DNA of 10,830 bases from Treponema sp. (GCA_031266695.1 JAISAK010000067.1:1-10830); one strand, 5' to 3'; shown: positions 1-7,621, counted from the first letter of the stretch. Numbers and translations are program-made. The notes: generated by a model from the sequence alone, not told the origin.

Positions 1-65
1 TTTCACCTCGTCCTTCGGTTTGCAAGACAGAATATCCCTAACGATAAAAATACAGAAAAATTAAG

Positions 66-100
66 GTTCCAACAATGCCGCGGCTTCGGGTATGAGGAAC
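66..100 (-). terminator. Possible weak terminator after the HAD phosphatase gene
   Basis: On the minus strand, directly after the TGA stop, GTTCC pairs with GGAAC across a 20-25 nt loop that contains the self-complementary GCCGCGGC. It is followed by an interrupted T-rich stretch with a run of five T. The stem is only 5 bp, so this is a weak call. Nothing else is recognisable in positions 1-65, and I see no neighbouring gene there. Confidence 0.28.
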
Positions 101-883
101 TCAATCGGGAATTTCAAACACTCCCTCAAGTACCTGCCGGGGCTGGTAGGGGAACACGGGCAGATCCTCCAGGCCGGTGACTCCCGAAAGTACCAGAACC
201 GTTTCAATTTCAGACTCCATGCCCGCGACTATGTCCGTATCCATCCGGTCGCCGATAATGACCGTTTCTTCACGGTGCGCGTTGAGCCGGCGCAGGCCGT
301 GGCGCATCATCAGGGGGTTGGGCTTGCCCACAAAATAAGCCTTGGTCTTGGCGGCAAGTTCGATAGGCGCAACCAGCGCTCCGCAGGCGGGAACTATGCC
401 GTTTTCGGAAGGGCCGGAAAGGTCGGGATTAGTACCGATAAGCCGCCCGCCCTCAAGCACCAGCCGCACCGCCCGTTCCAGGGCTTCCAGGCTGTAGCCC
501 CGGCCTTCGCCCACTACCACATAATCGGGATTGACGTTGTTCATGGTAAAACCCGCGTCGTAGAGGGCCTGGATAAGCCCCGGTTCGCCAATTACATAAG
601 CCGAACCGCCGGGACGCTGGGAGGCAAGGTAGCTTGCCGTCGCCAGGGCGCTGGTATAGAAATGTTCCGGATCTACCTCAATGCCCAGCCGGGAAAGTTT
701 CTGGGCAAGCTCCAGCGGGGAACGATCGCTCGAATTGGTCAAAAAGAGAAAGGATTTATGATTTTTTTCAAGCCAGCTCACAAATTCAGCCGCTCCCTTA
801 AGGAGCCGGTTGCCGTGGTAAAGGACTCCGTCCATATCAATGATAAAGGCCTTTTTGGATCGTATTCGGGCTAAATCTTTCAT
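101..883 (-). CDS. HAD-superfamily phosphatase, NagD-like (subfamily IIA)
   Basis: This cytosolic Mg-dependent phosphatase has 260 residues, the normal length for NagD/phosphoglycolate phosphatase-type HAD hydrolases. Seen: motif I IIDMDGVLYHG with nucleophile D16 and acid/base D18; motif II LTNSS with T49; motif III lysine in GKPNP (K187); motif IV GDRMDTDI (D212, D217). The large segment between motifs II and III (about residues 55-180) is the alpha/beta cap expected of subfamily IIA. The true substrate cannot be read from sequence; related enzymes act on small phosphomonoesters such as phosphoglycolate, p-nitrophenyl phosphate or UMP. The ATG at 881-883 is the only start upstream of motif I with suitable spacing, and it has no Shine-Dalgarno. 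The gene diverges from clpB across 165 bp. Family assignment is secure; the physiological role is not. Confidence 0.9.
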   Translation of the reverse strand: MKDLARIRSKKAFIIDMDGVLYHGNRLLKGAAEFVSWLEKNHKSFLFLTNSSDRSPLELAQKLSRLGIEVDPEHFYTSALATASYLASQRPGGSAYVIGEPGLIQALYDAGFTMNNVNPDYVVVGEGRGYSLEALERAVRLVLEGGRLIGTNPDLSGPSENGIVPACGALVAPIELAAKTKAYFVGKPNPLMMRHGLRRLNAHREETVIIGDRMDTDIVAGMESEIETVLVLSGVTGLEDLPVFPYQPRQVLEGVFEIPD

Positions 884-889
884 AAATTA

Positions 890-919
890 AATATAAGCCG
901 GAGTCGGTCTCAGAATCAA
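890..919 (-). promoter_or_regulatory. Candidate promoter for the HAD phosphatase gene
   Basis: On the minus strand TTGATT (914-919) and TATATT (890-895) are 18 bp apart. The -10 ends only 6 nt before the ATG, so transcription would begin at or next to the start codon, giving a leaderless mRNA. There is no competing Shine-Dalgarno. The hexamers fit sigma-70 consensus moderately. Confidence 0.4.
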
Positions 920-970
920 TTCATGCTTGCCAGGGCACTTCCCCCGGCGGCGGCTTAGAACTTCATGTGA

Positions 971-991
971 GGTTAACCCAAGCGCCCGCTT
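971..991. repeat. Two adjacent short palindromes upstream of clpB
   Basis: GGTTAACC (971-978) is a perfect 8-bp palindrome. AAGCG-CC-CGCTT (980-991) is a perfect dyad with 5-bp arms. They are 1 bp apart and touch the candidate clpB -35 at 990-995, a position suitable for an operator. They match neither CIRCE, CtsR nor HspR boxes as I know them, so operator function is inference. Confidence 0.3.
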
Positions 992-1018
992 GCCCGCCCG
1001 GCCTCCTTTTCTTATCTT
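990..1018 (+). promoter_or_regulatory. Candidate clpB promoter
   Basis: TTGCCC (990-995) and TATCTT (1013-1018) are separated by 17 bp, each matching 4 of 6 sigma-70 positions. The AT run just downstream (TATATATA, 1018-1025) offers alternative -10 registers. The predicted start near 1025 leaves a leader of about 24 nt that includes the ribosome binding site. No CIRCE element is visible, and I cannot recognise a heat-shock sigma promoter with confidence. Confidence 0.35.
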
Positions 1019-1035
1019 ATATATATAGGATAAAA

Positions 1036-1041
1036 AAAGGA
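1036..1041 (+). promoter_or_regulatory. Ribosome binding site of clpB
   Basis: AAAGGA lies 7 nt before the ATG at 1049 and fixes that start. It is one of only two clear Shine-Dalgarno sequences among the complete genes of the window. Confidence 0.7.
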
Positions 1042-1048
1042 TACAACT

Positions 1049-3727
1049 ATGAATTATGAAAAATTGACGATTAAAGCACAGGAGGCGCTGGACGCCGCTT
1101 CCGGAATTGCCCAAAAAGAAGATAACTCCCAGGTTGAGATTGAACACCTGCTCCTGGCCCTGCTGAACCAGGAGGACGGGATCGTGGCGCCGGTGATTGA
1201 GCGGATCGGGGCGGACCCGGCCGGGGTGAAGGCTGAAACAGAGGCCCTGATCGCCGCCGTCCCCAAAATTTACGGGGAAGCGGCCCAGCTTTATTTTTCC
1301 TCCGCGGCGTCCAAAGCGCTGGCAAAGGCGGAGGCCGAAGCCGGCGCCCTCAAGGACGAATACGTTTCCACCGAGCATATCCTTATTGCCATTGCGGCGG
1401 GCGAAGGAAAGGCCGCGGACATTCTGAAAAAGGCGGGGGTTACCAAGAACGCAATTCTCGGCGCCCTGAAAGCGGTGCGGGGAAATACCCGGGTAACTGA
1501 CCAGAACCCCGAGGAAAAGTACCAGGTTCTTGATCGTTACTGCCGGGACCTTACCGCCCTGGCGCGGCAGGAAAAGCTCGACCCGGTCATTGGCCGGGAC
1601 GAGGAAATCCGCCGCTGTATGCAGGTGCTTTCCCGGCGCACCAAGAACAACCCGGTTCTTATCGGCGAACCCGGCGTGGGAAAAACCGCCATTGTCGAGG
1701 GTCTTGCCCGGCGCATTGTAGCCGGCGACGTACCCGAAGGGCTTAAGGGGAAAAAGCTCCTCGCCCTGGATCTGGGTGCGCTGGTTGCGGGTGCGAAGTT
1801 CCGCGGCGAATTCGAGGAACGCCTTAAAGCGGTGATTCATGAAGTTCAGGCCGCCGACGGCAGGATCATCCTTTTTATCGACGAGCTCCACACCCTGGTC
1901 GGAGCGGGCGCCGCCGAAGGGGCTACCGATGCCGGCAATTTATTAAAGCCCGCCCTTGCGCGGGGGGAGCTGCGGTGCATAGGCGCCACAACCCTGGATG
2001 AGTACCGCAAACACATCGAAAAGGACGCGGCCCTGGAGCGGCGCTTCCAGCAGGTCTATACGCCGGAGCCTTCGGTGGAAGACACCGTGGCCATACTGCG
2101 GGGCCTCAAGGAACGCTACGAGGTACACCACGGCGTGCGGATCAAGGACGAAGCCCTGGTAGCGGCGGCGGCGCTTTCGAACCGCTACATTACAAGCCGC
2201 TTTTTGCCGGACAAGGCCATCGACCTTGTCGACGAAGCCGCGAGCCGCCTTAAAATGGAACTCGATTCCCGGCCCACCGAGCTGGACAAGCTTGAGCGGA
2301 AGCTGCTGCAGCTTTCCATAGAAAGGCAGGCCCTTTCCCGCGAGGAAGACAATGCTTCCCGGGATCGGCTTGGCAAGCTTGAAAAGGAAATCGCCGATCT
2401 TACCGCGGGGCGGGACGCCATGAAGGCCCGGTGGGAAAGCGAAAAGAAGGACATCGGGAAAATCCGTGAACTTAAACAGCAAATCGAAGAGCTTAAAATC
2501 GAGGAGACCCGCTGGGAAAGGGAAGGCAACCTCTCCAAGGCCGCGGAGGTAAAGCACGGGAGAATTCCCGAGGCGCAGAAAAAACTTGCCCAGCTTGCCG
2601 GCCAAATGGAAAAAAAGCGGGACTCCGCCGGGGCGGGCGCCCTCCTCCGGGAAGAGGTCAGCGAGGAGGATATTGCCGGCGTGGTATCCGCCTGGACAGG
2701 CATTCCCGTTTCAAAGATGCTCAGCGGAGAGCTGCAGAAATATCTTGATCTGGAGAAGGTTCTGGCGCAGCGCGTGGTCGGCCAGGACGCCGCGGTGGAG
2801 GCCGTTGCCGACGCCATTAGGCGCAACAAAGCCGGCCTTTCCGACGCGGCCCGCCCTCTGGGGAGCTTCCTGTTTTTGGGACCCACCGGCGTGGGAAAAA
2901 CGGAACTTGCCAAAACGCTGGCGGATTTTCTTTTTAACGACGAGAAGGCCCTGACCCGCATCGACATGAGCGAGTACGGCGAGAAACATTCGGTAAGCCG
3001 CCTTATCGGCGCGCCCCCCGGCTACGTGGGTTACGAGCAGGGCGGCCAGCTTACCGAAGCGGTGCGCCGCCGTCCCTACAGCGTGATCCTCTTTGACGAA
3101 ATTGAAAAAGCCCACCCGGAGGTCTTTAACGTTTTCCTCCAAATCCTCGACGACGGCCGCCTTACCGACGGCCAGGGCAGGGTGGTGGATTTCAGAAACG
3201 TGATCATCATCATGACCAGCAACCTCGGTTCGGATCTGATTCTCGAAGCGGGGGAAGAAGAAAAAGCCGCGGGCAAAGGCGCTTCAAAAAAAGAGGTTAA
3301 CCTGAAGGATTCCCTTACGGAACTGCTCAAGCGGAATTTCCGTCCCGAATTTTTAAACCGCATCGACGAGACGGTTATCTTCAACCGGCTGGGCAAATCC
3401 GAGATCGGAAAAATTACGGACATCCAGCTTGCCCGTCTTGCGGAACGCCTCGCCGGCCGCAGAATCAGCCTTAAGCTCACGGCCGCCGCAAAGGGAATCC
3501 TTGCCGGGCGCGGCTACGATCCGCTGTTCGGCGCGCGCCCCCTCAAAAGAACCATCCAGGCCGACCTCGAAAACCCGCTGGCAAAACTTGTCATTGGGGG
3601 GAAGATAAAGGAAGGCGACACAGTTACCGCGGATTACAACCCGGCGGAAAAGAAGGACGGAGGAGAAATTCTCAGCTTCAAAAAAAGCTCTCCGCGGCCG
3701 GCGGAGCAGGCAAAGGCCGCGGATTAA
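1049..3727 (+). CDS. clpB: ATP-dependent disaggregase ClpB (Hsp100)
   Basis: ClpB is a hexameric AAA+ unfoldase that, with DnaK, pulls polypeptides out of cytosolic aggregates. Its 892 residues compare with about 857 in E. coli. Domain order: Clp N-domain (about 1-145); first AAA+ module with Walker A GEPGVGKT (206-213) and Walker B D278/E279; coiled-coil middle domain (about 405-530, the ClpB hallmark absent from ClpA/ClpC); second AAA+ module with Walker A GPTGVGKT (611-618), pore loop GYVGYE, Walker B D683/E684; C-terminal domain with [13 protein letters not shown]. The first pore loop reads KFRG, with F251 where E. coli has Tyr, a conservative change. The extra length is a charged Lys/Glu-rich insert after SNLGSDLI in the second module plus a roughly 20-residue Lys/Ala/Pro tail. 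That tail is encoded by DNA that also carries the phosphofructokinase terminator. Start supported by the ribosome binding site and the conserved N-terminal [14 protein letters not shown]. Confidence 0.98.
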   Translation: MNYEKLTIKAQEALDAASGIAQKEDNSQVEIEHLLLALLNQEDGIVAPVIERIGADPAGVKAETEALIAAVPKIYGEAAQLYFSSAASKALAKAEAEAGALKDEYVSTEHILIAIAAGEGKAADILKKAGVTKNAILGALKAVRGNTRVTDQNPEEKYQVLDRYCRDLTALARQEKLDPVIGRDEEIRRCMQVLSRRTKNNPVLIGEPGVGKTAIVEGLARRIVAGDVPEGLKGKKLLALDLGALVAGAKFRGEFEERLKAVIHEVQAADGRIILFIDELHTLVGAGAAEGATDAGNLLKPALARGELRCIGATTLDEYRKHIEKDAALERRFQQVYTPEPSVEDTVAILRGLKERYEVHHGVRIKDEALVAAAALSNRYITSRFLPDKAIDLVDEAASRLKMELDSRPTELDKLERKLLQLSIERQALSREEDNASRDRLGKLEKEIADLTAGRDAMKARWESEKKDIGKIRELKQQIEELKIEETRWEREGNLSKAAEVKHGRIPEAQKKLAQLAGQMEKKRDSAGAGALLREEVSEEDIAGVVSAWTGIPVSKMLSGELQKYLDLEKVLAQRVVGQDAAVEAVADAIRRNKAGLSDAARPLGSFLFLGPTGVGKTELAKTLADFLFNDEKALTRIDMSEYGEKHSVSRLIGAPPGYVGYEQGGQLTEAVRRRPYSVILFDEIEKAHPEVFNVFLQILDDGRLTDGQGRVVDFRNVIIIMTSNLGSDLILEAGEEEKAAGKGASKKEVNLKDSLTELLKRNFRPEFLNRIDETVIFNRLGKSEIGKITDIQLARLAERLAGRRISLKLTAAAKGILAGRGYDPLFGARPLKRTIQADLENPLAKLVIGGKIKEGDTVTADYNPAEKKDGGEILSFKKSSPRPAEQAKAAD
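3680..3706 (-). terminator. Intrinsic terminator of the phosphofructokinase gene, inside clpB
   Basis: Read on the minus strand, CTCCGC and GCGGAG form a 6-bp GC stem around a 5-nt loop, followed by AGC and seven T. It begins 27 nt past the phosphofructokinase stop codon. It lies wholly within the last codons of the convergent clpB gene, so it doubles as coding sequence for the ClpB tail. In the plus direction the hairpin is preceded by A's and has no T run, so it should act only on the minus-strand transcript. Confidence 0.6.
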
Positions 3728-3732
3728 AACCG

Positions 3733-4824
3733 CTATTCTCCCAGGCAGGTTCCCACCGAGGCGGCGGTATCGATCATGTAATGATCCCGGGGAATGGTTT
3801 TGACCTTTCCTTCGGGGACGCTGAGATCCACGGAGCCGATGTCATCGCCCTGGAGGGCGACCATGCGGCCGTACTTTTCCTTCGCGAGCAGATCCGCGGC
3901 GGCAGTGCCAAGGCTGGTGGCAAGGACCCGATCCGAGGCATCGGGAATACCGCCGCGCTGCACGTAGCCCAGCGCCGTCGCCCTTGTTTCCATGCCCGTC
4001 TCCGATTCTATCTCATGGGCTACCCGGTAGGCGATTGACGGAACCGCCGTCTCGGCGCGGTACTTTTTCCTGTCCTTCTTTTCCATGCCGGCTTCCGCGA
4101 CGGAAAGGGCGCCCTCGGCGACTACCACAATGGAAAAAGACTTTCCCGATTTGGCGCGGTCAATCAGATGACGGCCGATAATTTTTATATTGTAGGGGAT
4201 TTCCGGAATCAGAATGACATCGCCGCCGCCGGCAACTCCGGCGTACAGGGCCAGCCAGCCCGCCTTGTGGCCCATAAGCTCTATCACCATGACCCGGTTG
4301 TGACTCTGGGCGGTTGAGTGAAGGCGGTCAATTGCCTCGGTTCCGATGGCAAGGGCCGAACTAAAGCCGAAGGTTCTGTCGGTTCCGACTATATCGTTGT
4401 CTATGGTTTTGGGAAGGCCGATTACGTTAAGCCCCTCCCAGGAAAGGCGGTAACCGGTGGTATTTGTGCCGTTTCCGCCGAGAACCACCAGGCAGTCAAG
4501 GCCAAGCTTGCGGTAAGTTTCCTTTATGGCGCCGACCTTTTCGACGATGTCCCCATTGTCGCCGCCCGAGGCCTTGAAAGGCTTTTCACGGCTCGTGCCG
4601 AGAATTGTCCCGCCCCTGGTAAGGATTCCGGAAAAATCTTCGGGCCTTAAAACCCGGACATCTTCTTCGATAAGGCCCCGGTACCCGTTGGCTATTCCGA
4701 CGATCTTCATGCCGTAGCGATCATGCGCAGCCCTGCACACCCCCCGGATCGCGGCATTCAGGCCGGGACAGTCCCCCCCGCCAGTGAGAATACCCAAGGT
4801 CTTGGTAACGCTTCTGTAAGCCAT
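3733..4824 (-). CDS. 6-phosphofructokinase (PfkA family), probably ATP-dependent
   Basis: This cytosolic glycolytic enzyme phosphorylates fructose 6-phosphate to fructose 1,6-bisphosphate. It has 363 residues, slightly longer than E. coli PfkA (320). Seen: LTGGGDCPGLNAAIR near the N terminus (donor phosphate loop); GGTILGTSR (R79); GGNGT (116-120); PKTIDND (138-144) with the probable catalytic D142; MGHKAGW (184-190, sugar binding); GYVQRGG (286-292). By alignment to E. coli, the two phosphoryl-donor positions are G119 (E. coli Gly104, ATP-type) and K139 (E. coli Gly124, Lys in pyrophosphate enzymes), a mixed pair. N118 replaces Asp103, which contacts Mg-ATP in E. coli. Known G/K enzymes use ATP, so ATP is favoured but pyrophosphate is not excluded. 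Start: ATG at 4822-4824, no good Shine-Dalgarno. It converges on clpB with 5 bp between stops. Confidence 0.92.
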   Translation of the reverse strand: MAYRSVTKTLGILTGGGDCPGLNAAIRGVCRAAHDRYGMKIVGIANGYRGLIEEDVRVLRPEDFSGILTRGGTILGTSREKPFKASGGDNGDIVEKVGAIKETYRKLGLDCLVVLGGNGTNTTGYRLSWEGLNVIGLPKTIDNDIVGTDRTFGFSSALAIGTEAIDRLHSTAQSHNRVMVIELMGHKAGWLALYAGVAGGGDVILIPEIPYNIKIIGRHLIDRAKSGKSFSIVVVAEGALSVAEAGMEKKDRKKYRAETAVPSIAYRVAHEIESETGMETRATALGYVQRGGIPDASDRVLATSLGTAAADLLAKEKYGRMVALQGDDIGSVDLSVPEGKVKTIPRDHYMIDTAASVGTCLGE

Positions 4825-4833
4825 GCGTTCTCA

Positions 4834-4862
4834 ATGATAGGGAGTTTCACCGGGGTTTTCAA
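4834..4862 (-). promoter_or_regulatory. Phosphofructokinase gene promoter
   Basis: On the minus strand TTGAAA (4857-4862) and TATCAT (4834-4839) are spaced 17 bp, the best sigma-70 match in the window (5/6 and 5/6). Only 9 nt separate the -10 from the ATG, so the transcript should start about 3 nt before the start codon and carry essentially no leader. A large inverted repeat (4871-4920) ends 8 bp upstream of the -35. Confidence 0.6.
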
Positions 4863-4870
4863 GCGGGCGC

Positions 4871-4920
4871 AAAATACATTCAAGGCCTTGGGGTACAAGC
4901 TCTTTTCTTGGATGTATTTT
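4871..4920. repeat. 14-bp stem inverted repeat with T run, upstream of the phosphofructokinase promoter
   Basis: Arm AAAATACATTCAAG (4871-4884) pairs over all 14 positions with CTTGGATGTATTTT (4907-4920), one pair being a U-G wobble. Seven T (4917-4923) close the right arm. The 22-nt loop holds more CAAG/CTTG copies; CAAGGCCTTG (4881-4890) is itself palindromic and competes with the long stem. As RNA on the plus strand it has the form of an intrinsic terminator. As DNA it sits where an activator or repressor of the phosphofructokinase gene could bind. No plus-strand gene lies just upstream; the only candidate to terminate would be clpB read-through. Confidence 0.55.
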
Positions 4921-4937
4921 TTTCATTCGTGATGCAA

Positions 4938-5152
4938 GCAGGGCGACGTCATTTACCTTCATGTTCTGGAAAACTATCAAGTTTTGGAAGAAATTTTAAC
5001 CGCAAAGGCGAAGAAGGCGAAGAAGTTTTTGTTCTCAAGCCCTTTTTTCTCTTCCTTTTTCGACTTATTCGCCTTCGTGGTAAATTTTTTCTTTAAATGT
5101 GCTGCTTTAAGGAGAATTTTGACACTGAAAAAAGTAAATGACATTGTCCTGC
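4938..5152. repeat. Large imperfect palindrome, ERIC/MITE-like
   Basis: The outer arms 4938-4959 and 5131-5152 are 22 nt each and complementary at 18 positions, with two further G-U pairs. The inner arms 5007-5025 and 5055-5073 are complementary at 16 of 19 positions. Both pairs share nearly the same centre (about 5040-5045), so this is one long fold-back, with alignable but diverged sequence between. The left inner arm contains GGCGAAGAA twice in tandem (5007-5024); the right inner arm reads, on the minus strand, ACCACGAAGGCGAA. It occupies most of the 367-bp non-coding gap 4825-5191. No transposase is present and no target-site duplication is obvious. It is probably an intergenic repeat element or a long-hairpin RNA; copy number cannot be judged from one window. 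Confidence 0.6.
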
Positions 5153-5155
5153 AGG

Positions 5156-5184
5156 TTGTCGAACAAGTCCATTATCGTTTAAAT
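5156..5184 (+). promoter_or_regulatory. Candidate promoter of the exported 809-residue protein gene
   Basis: TTGTCG (5156-5161) and TTAAAT (5179-5184) are 17 bp apart, each matching 4 of 6. The -10 ends 7 nt before the ATG at 5192, which has no Shine-Dalgarno. An alternative is the perfect TTGACA at 5119-5124 inside the palindrome arm, but the sequence 16-18 bp downstream of it is a poor -10. Confidence 0.3.
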
Positions 5185-5191
5185 TTAATCT

Positions 5192-7621
5192 ATGTTTTGG
5201 AAGACCCGTATTCTGCCTTTAAACACCGTTCTTTGTTTATTGGGCCTGGTTGTTTTGACGATTTCGAAGGCCCCCGCGGAAGCCCGGACAGGAGCGGGCG
5301 GAACCGGCGGCCGGACAGAGAGCAATGCCGCGGAGGCCGGCTGGCCCCTGCTCGTCGGTACCGGCAAGGGGCTTGCCGGATTGGACTGGTCGGGAAAATC
5401 TGCGTTCCTCTGGCAGGGCGGTTCGGTACGGAAAATACTCCGTTTTTACAGCGACGCCGGGGGGCAGGCCCCGGCCTGGGCAATTCTAAGCAGCGAAGGA
5501 ATTCTTGTTTCGCGGAATCTTCTGACCTGGGAATACCGGAATCGGGGGCTGCCGGTAAAGAGCGTTAAAATTTTTGAAGACGGAAAAAAATCTTTTCTTC
5601 CCGTCGTGCAGGACATCAAGGATTTGGAAATCAACCCCGCCAATCCTGATATTATGGTCTGCGCCACCAAAGACAGGGTTTACCTTTCCCGCGATCAGGG
5701 CAGATCCTGGTCAAGCCTGGGTATGCCGCCTTACCGGACCAACGGCGTCAAGGCGGTAGCGGCCGCCTATATGCCCCGCAGTCCGGACGAGACCCCGCGG
5801 GCCGGCACGGCCGGGCCGTTCCCGGCGGAGGGCGTTCTGACGGTGTTCCTTTCACACAGTACCTACGGCGTCCACTACCTTCAGCCCGATCTGCCCGGAG
5901 TCCGGTGGACGGAACTCAACGCGGGGCTGGAAACCCTTGAAACCACCGGCAACGCCGACGAAGTTTCCGACATTGCCGTGGTCCTCCGCCCGGCCGTATC
6001 CGGCTCTGTGGGCCCGGCCTCCGTTGCTCCCGAAATCTACGTGTCCCAGACTTTCCGCCGCCGGATTTACCGGCTGGACTGGGACGGCAAAATTTTTTCG
6101 CCCCTCTGGTCGGACGACGCCCCCTTTGGTACCGTAGACTCCCTTGACGCGGGAAGGACAAGCCTGCGCTTTATACGGGAAGGCGCGGTAGCCGAGATCG
6201 ATTACGATTATCCCGCGGCCGCCGGCCTCGGCGCAAAACGCCGGCAGGAGGCACCGCGGGACGCCGCGGCCGGGCAGCGGACGCGGCCCGACATCCTGGA
6301 GTTTATCCGCGGCATCCCGAAGAACCTGGATATCGAACCCAACTGTATCGTTATGCGCGAGAACCGGAACCGCCGCGACGCGGAGGTGATTAGCCTGAGC
6401 GAACTCTGGCTGCTTTCCGAAAACGCGGCCCCCGGCTCCGCAGGATCACCGGCGGCGGCGCGGACAGGGGCAGGCGGGGCGGCCCGGCCGGCCGCGGCGC
6501 AAAGCGCCGGCAGGGAGGGCCTCTACCTTCCCGTGAACCGCGCCCTGGAATCGGACAGCCTTGAGGCTTATCTGGATATAATAGACCGGCGCGGCCTGGA
6601 CATGGTGGTCATCGACATGAAGGACGATTACGGCCGGCTCCGCTTTACGCCGGACAATTCCGAAATTGCGAAAAAAGGGCGCGCCTTCCGGCCCCTGGAC
6701 ATCGATTCCTTTCTCCGCGGCATGAAGGCCCGTGGCGTCTACACCATTGCCCGCGTCGTGGTGTTCAAAGACCCCGCCCTTGCCTTGCGGGAAGGCGGAA
6801 AGTACGCGGTCTGGGACAGCCGGAACAACAAGCCCTGGGCCGGCTATTACGAGATACGGCGCAAAAAATCCGAAGTTCCCCCCGGCGAAGAACGGCGGGA
6901 AGACCTGACCGAAATTCTGCCCGACCCGGATTCGGAATATGAAATTCTGCGGACTTATTACGATGAACGCTGGGTCGATCCCTATTCGGAGGAAGTCTGG
7001 GAATATACCGCGCAGATAGCGACGGAGCTTTACGAACGGGGCTTCGATGAAATTCAATTTGATTATATCCGCTTTCCCACTGACGGTCAAAACCTTGCGG
7101 ATGTGCGCTACCGCTGGCAGGAAGGCGGCATGGACATGGAAAGCGCCATGCTTTCATTCCTCCGCCATATCCGCCTGCGGGTAAGGGCGCCCATTTCCAT
7201 CGACATCTACGGGGCGAATGGCTGGTACCGTACCGGCGCGCGTACCGGGCAGGAGGTGGAGCTTCTTGCCCCCTGGGTTGACGTGATCTGCCCCATGTAC
7301 TACCCCAGCCACTTTGAGCAGAACTTTCTTGCCCAGGCCCCCGCGGAAATGCGGCCCTACCGCATCTACTACCAGGGAACCCAGAGAACCGCGCGCATAG
7401 GCCGGGGCCAGGTGATCGTCCGGCCCTACGTGCAGGCCTTTTACCTCAACGTGTCCTACGACCGCAAATACTACAACGCCGATTACGTGCGCCGCCAGGC
7501 CGAGGGCGTACGCGACGCGGGCAGTCCCGGTTTTACTTACTGGAACAATTCCGGCCGCTACGAGGACATTCCCTTTCCGTTGGATTTTGAACAGCGCCGG
7601 TCAGGCGTCAGAATAGATTAA
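5192..7621 (+). CDS. Exported Asp-box propeller-like / DUF4015 putative glycoside hydrolase
   Basis: The protein has 809 residues. The N terminus (1-31) is a typical Sec signal: basic MFWKTR, hydrophobic LCLLGLVVLTIS, then APAEA; no lipobox is evident. Residues about 48-340 look like a beta-propeller of the BNR/Asp-box kind: SRDQGRSW (166-173) is a good Asp box, SRNLLTW (107-113) a degenerate one, and W-x5-GL patterns recur near 113 and 239. Low-complexity Ala/Gly/Arg linkers flank this half (31-44 and about 418-442). Residues about 445-800 match the putative glycoside hydrolase family DUF4015 (PF13200): VVIDMKDD (472-479), RVVVFKDP, and the signature FDEIQFDYIRFP (618-629), whose acidic residues D619, E620 and D624 are catalytic candidates on a TIM barrel. 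The substrate is unknown; a periplasmic or surface polysaccharide is likely. alaS follows within 27 bp and may be co-transcribed. Domain assignment is from memory of family motifs. Confidence 0.8.
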   Translation: MFWKTRILPLNTVLCLLGLVVLTISKAPAEARTGAGGTGGRTESNAAEAGWPLLVGTGKGLAGLDWSGKSAFLWQGGSVRKILRFYSDAGGQAPAWAILSSEGILVSRNLLTWEYRNRGLPVKSVKIFEDGKKSFLPVVQDIKDLEINPANPDIMVCATKDRVYLSRDQGRSWSSLGMPPYRTNGVKAVAAAYMPRSPDETPRAGTAGPFPAEGVLTVFLSHSTYGVHYLQPDLPGVRWTELNAGLETLETTGNADEVSDIAVVLRPAVSGSVGPASVAPEIYVSQTFRRRIYRLDWDGKIFSPLWSDDAPFGTVDSLDAGRTSLRFIREGAVAEIDYDYPAAAGLGAKRRQEAPRDAAAGQRTRPDILEFIRGIPKNLDIEPNCIVMRENRNRRDAEVISLSELWLLSENAAPGSAGSPAAARTGAGGAARPAAAQSAGREGLYLPVNRALESDSLEAYLDIIDRRGLDMVVIDMKDDYGRLRFTPDNSEIAKKGRAFRPLDIDSFLRGMKARGVYTIARVVVFKDPALALREGGKYAVWDSRNNKPWAGYYEIRRKKSEVPPGEERREDLTEILPDPDSEYEILRTYYDERWVDPYSEEVWEYTAQIATELYERGFDEIQFDYIRFPTDGQNLADVRYRWQEGGMDMESAMLSFLRHIRLRVRAPISIDIYGANGWYRTGARTGQEVELLAPWVDVICPMYYPSHFEQNFLAQAPAEMRPYRIYYQGTQRTARIGRGQVIVRPYVQAFYLNVSYDRKYYNADYVRRQAEGVRDAGSPGFTYWNNSGRYEDIPFPLDFEQRRSGVRID

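Noticed and set aside
92..874. Long plus-strand reading frame opposite the HAD phosphatase
   Set aside because: It is antisense to a gene with all four HAD motifs; its own translation shows no family features. It is a by-product of the high GC content.
884..1048. CIRCE (HrcA operator) upstream of clpB
   Set aside because: I looked for the TTAGCACTC/GAGTGCTAA pair in the intergenic region and found neither arm.
887..1891. 334-codon minus-strand frame opposite the clpB start
   Set aside because: It overlaps the conserved ClpB N-domain and Walker A region in antisense, is of biased composition and has no recognisable domain.
4984..5568. 194-codon plus-strand frame starting inside the palindrome
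   Set aside because: Its Lys- and Phe-rich start is just the translated palindrome, and it then runs out of frame over the signal peptide and propeller-like region of the 809-residue protein.
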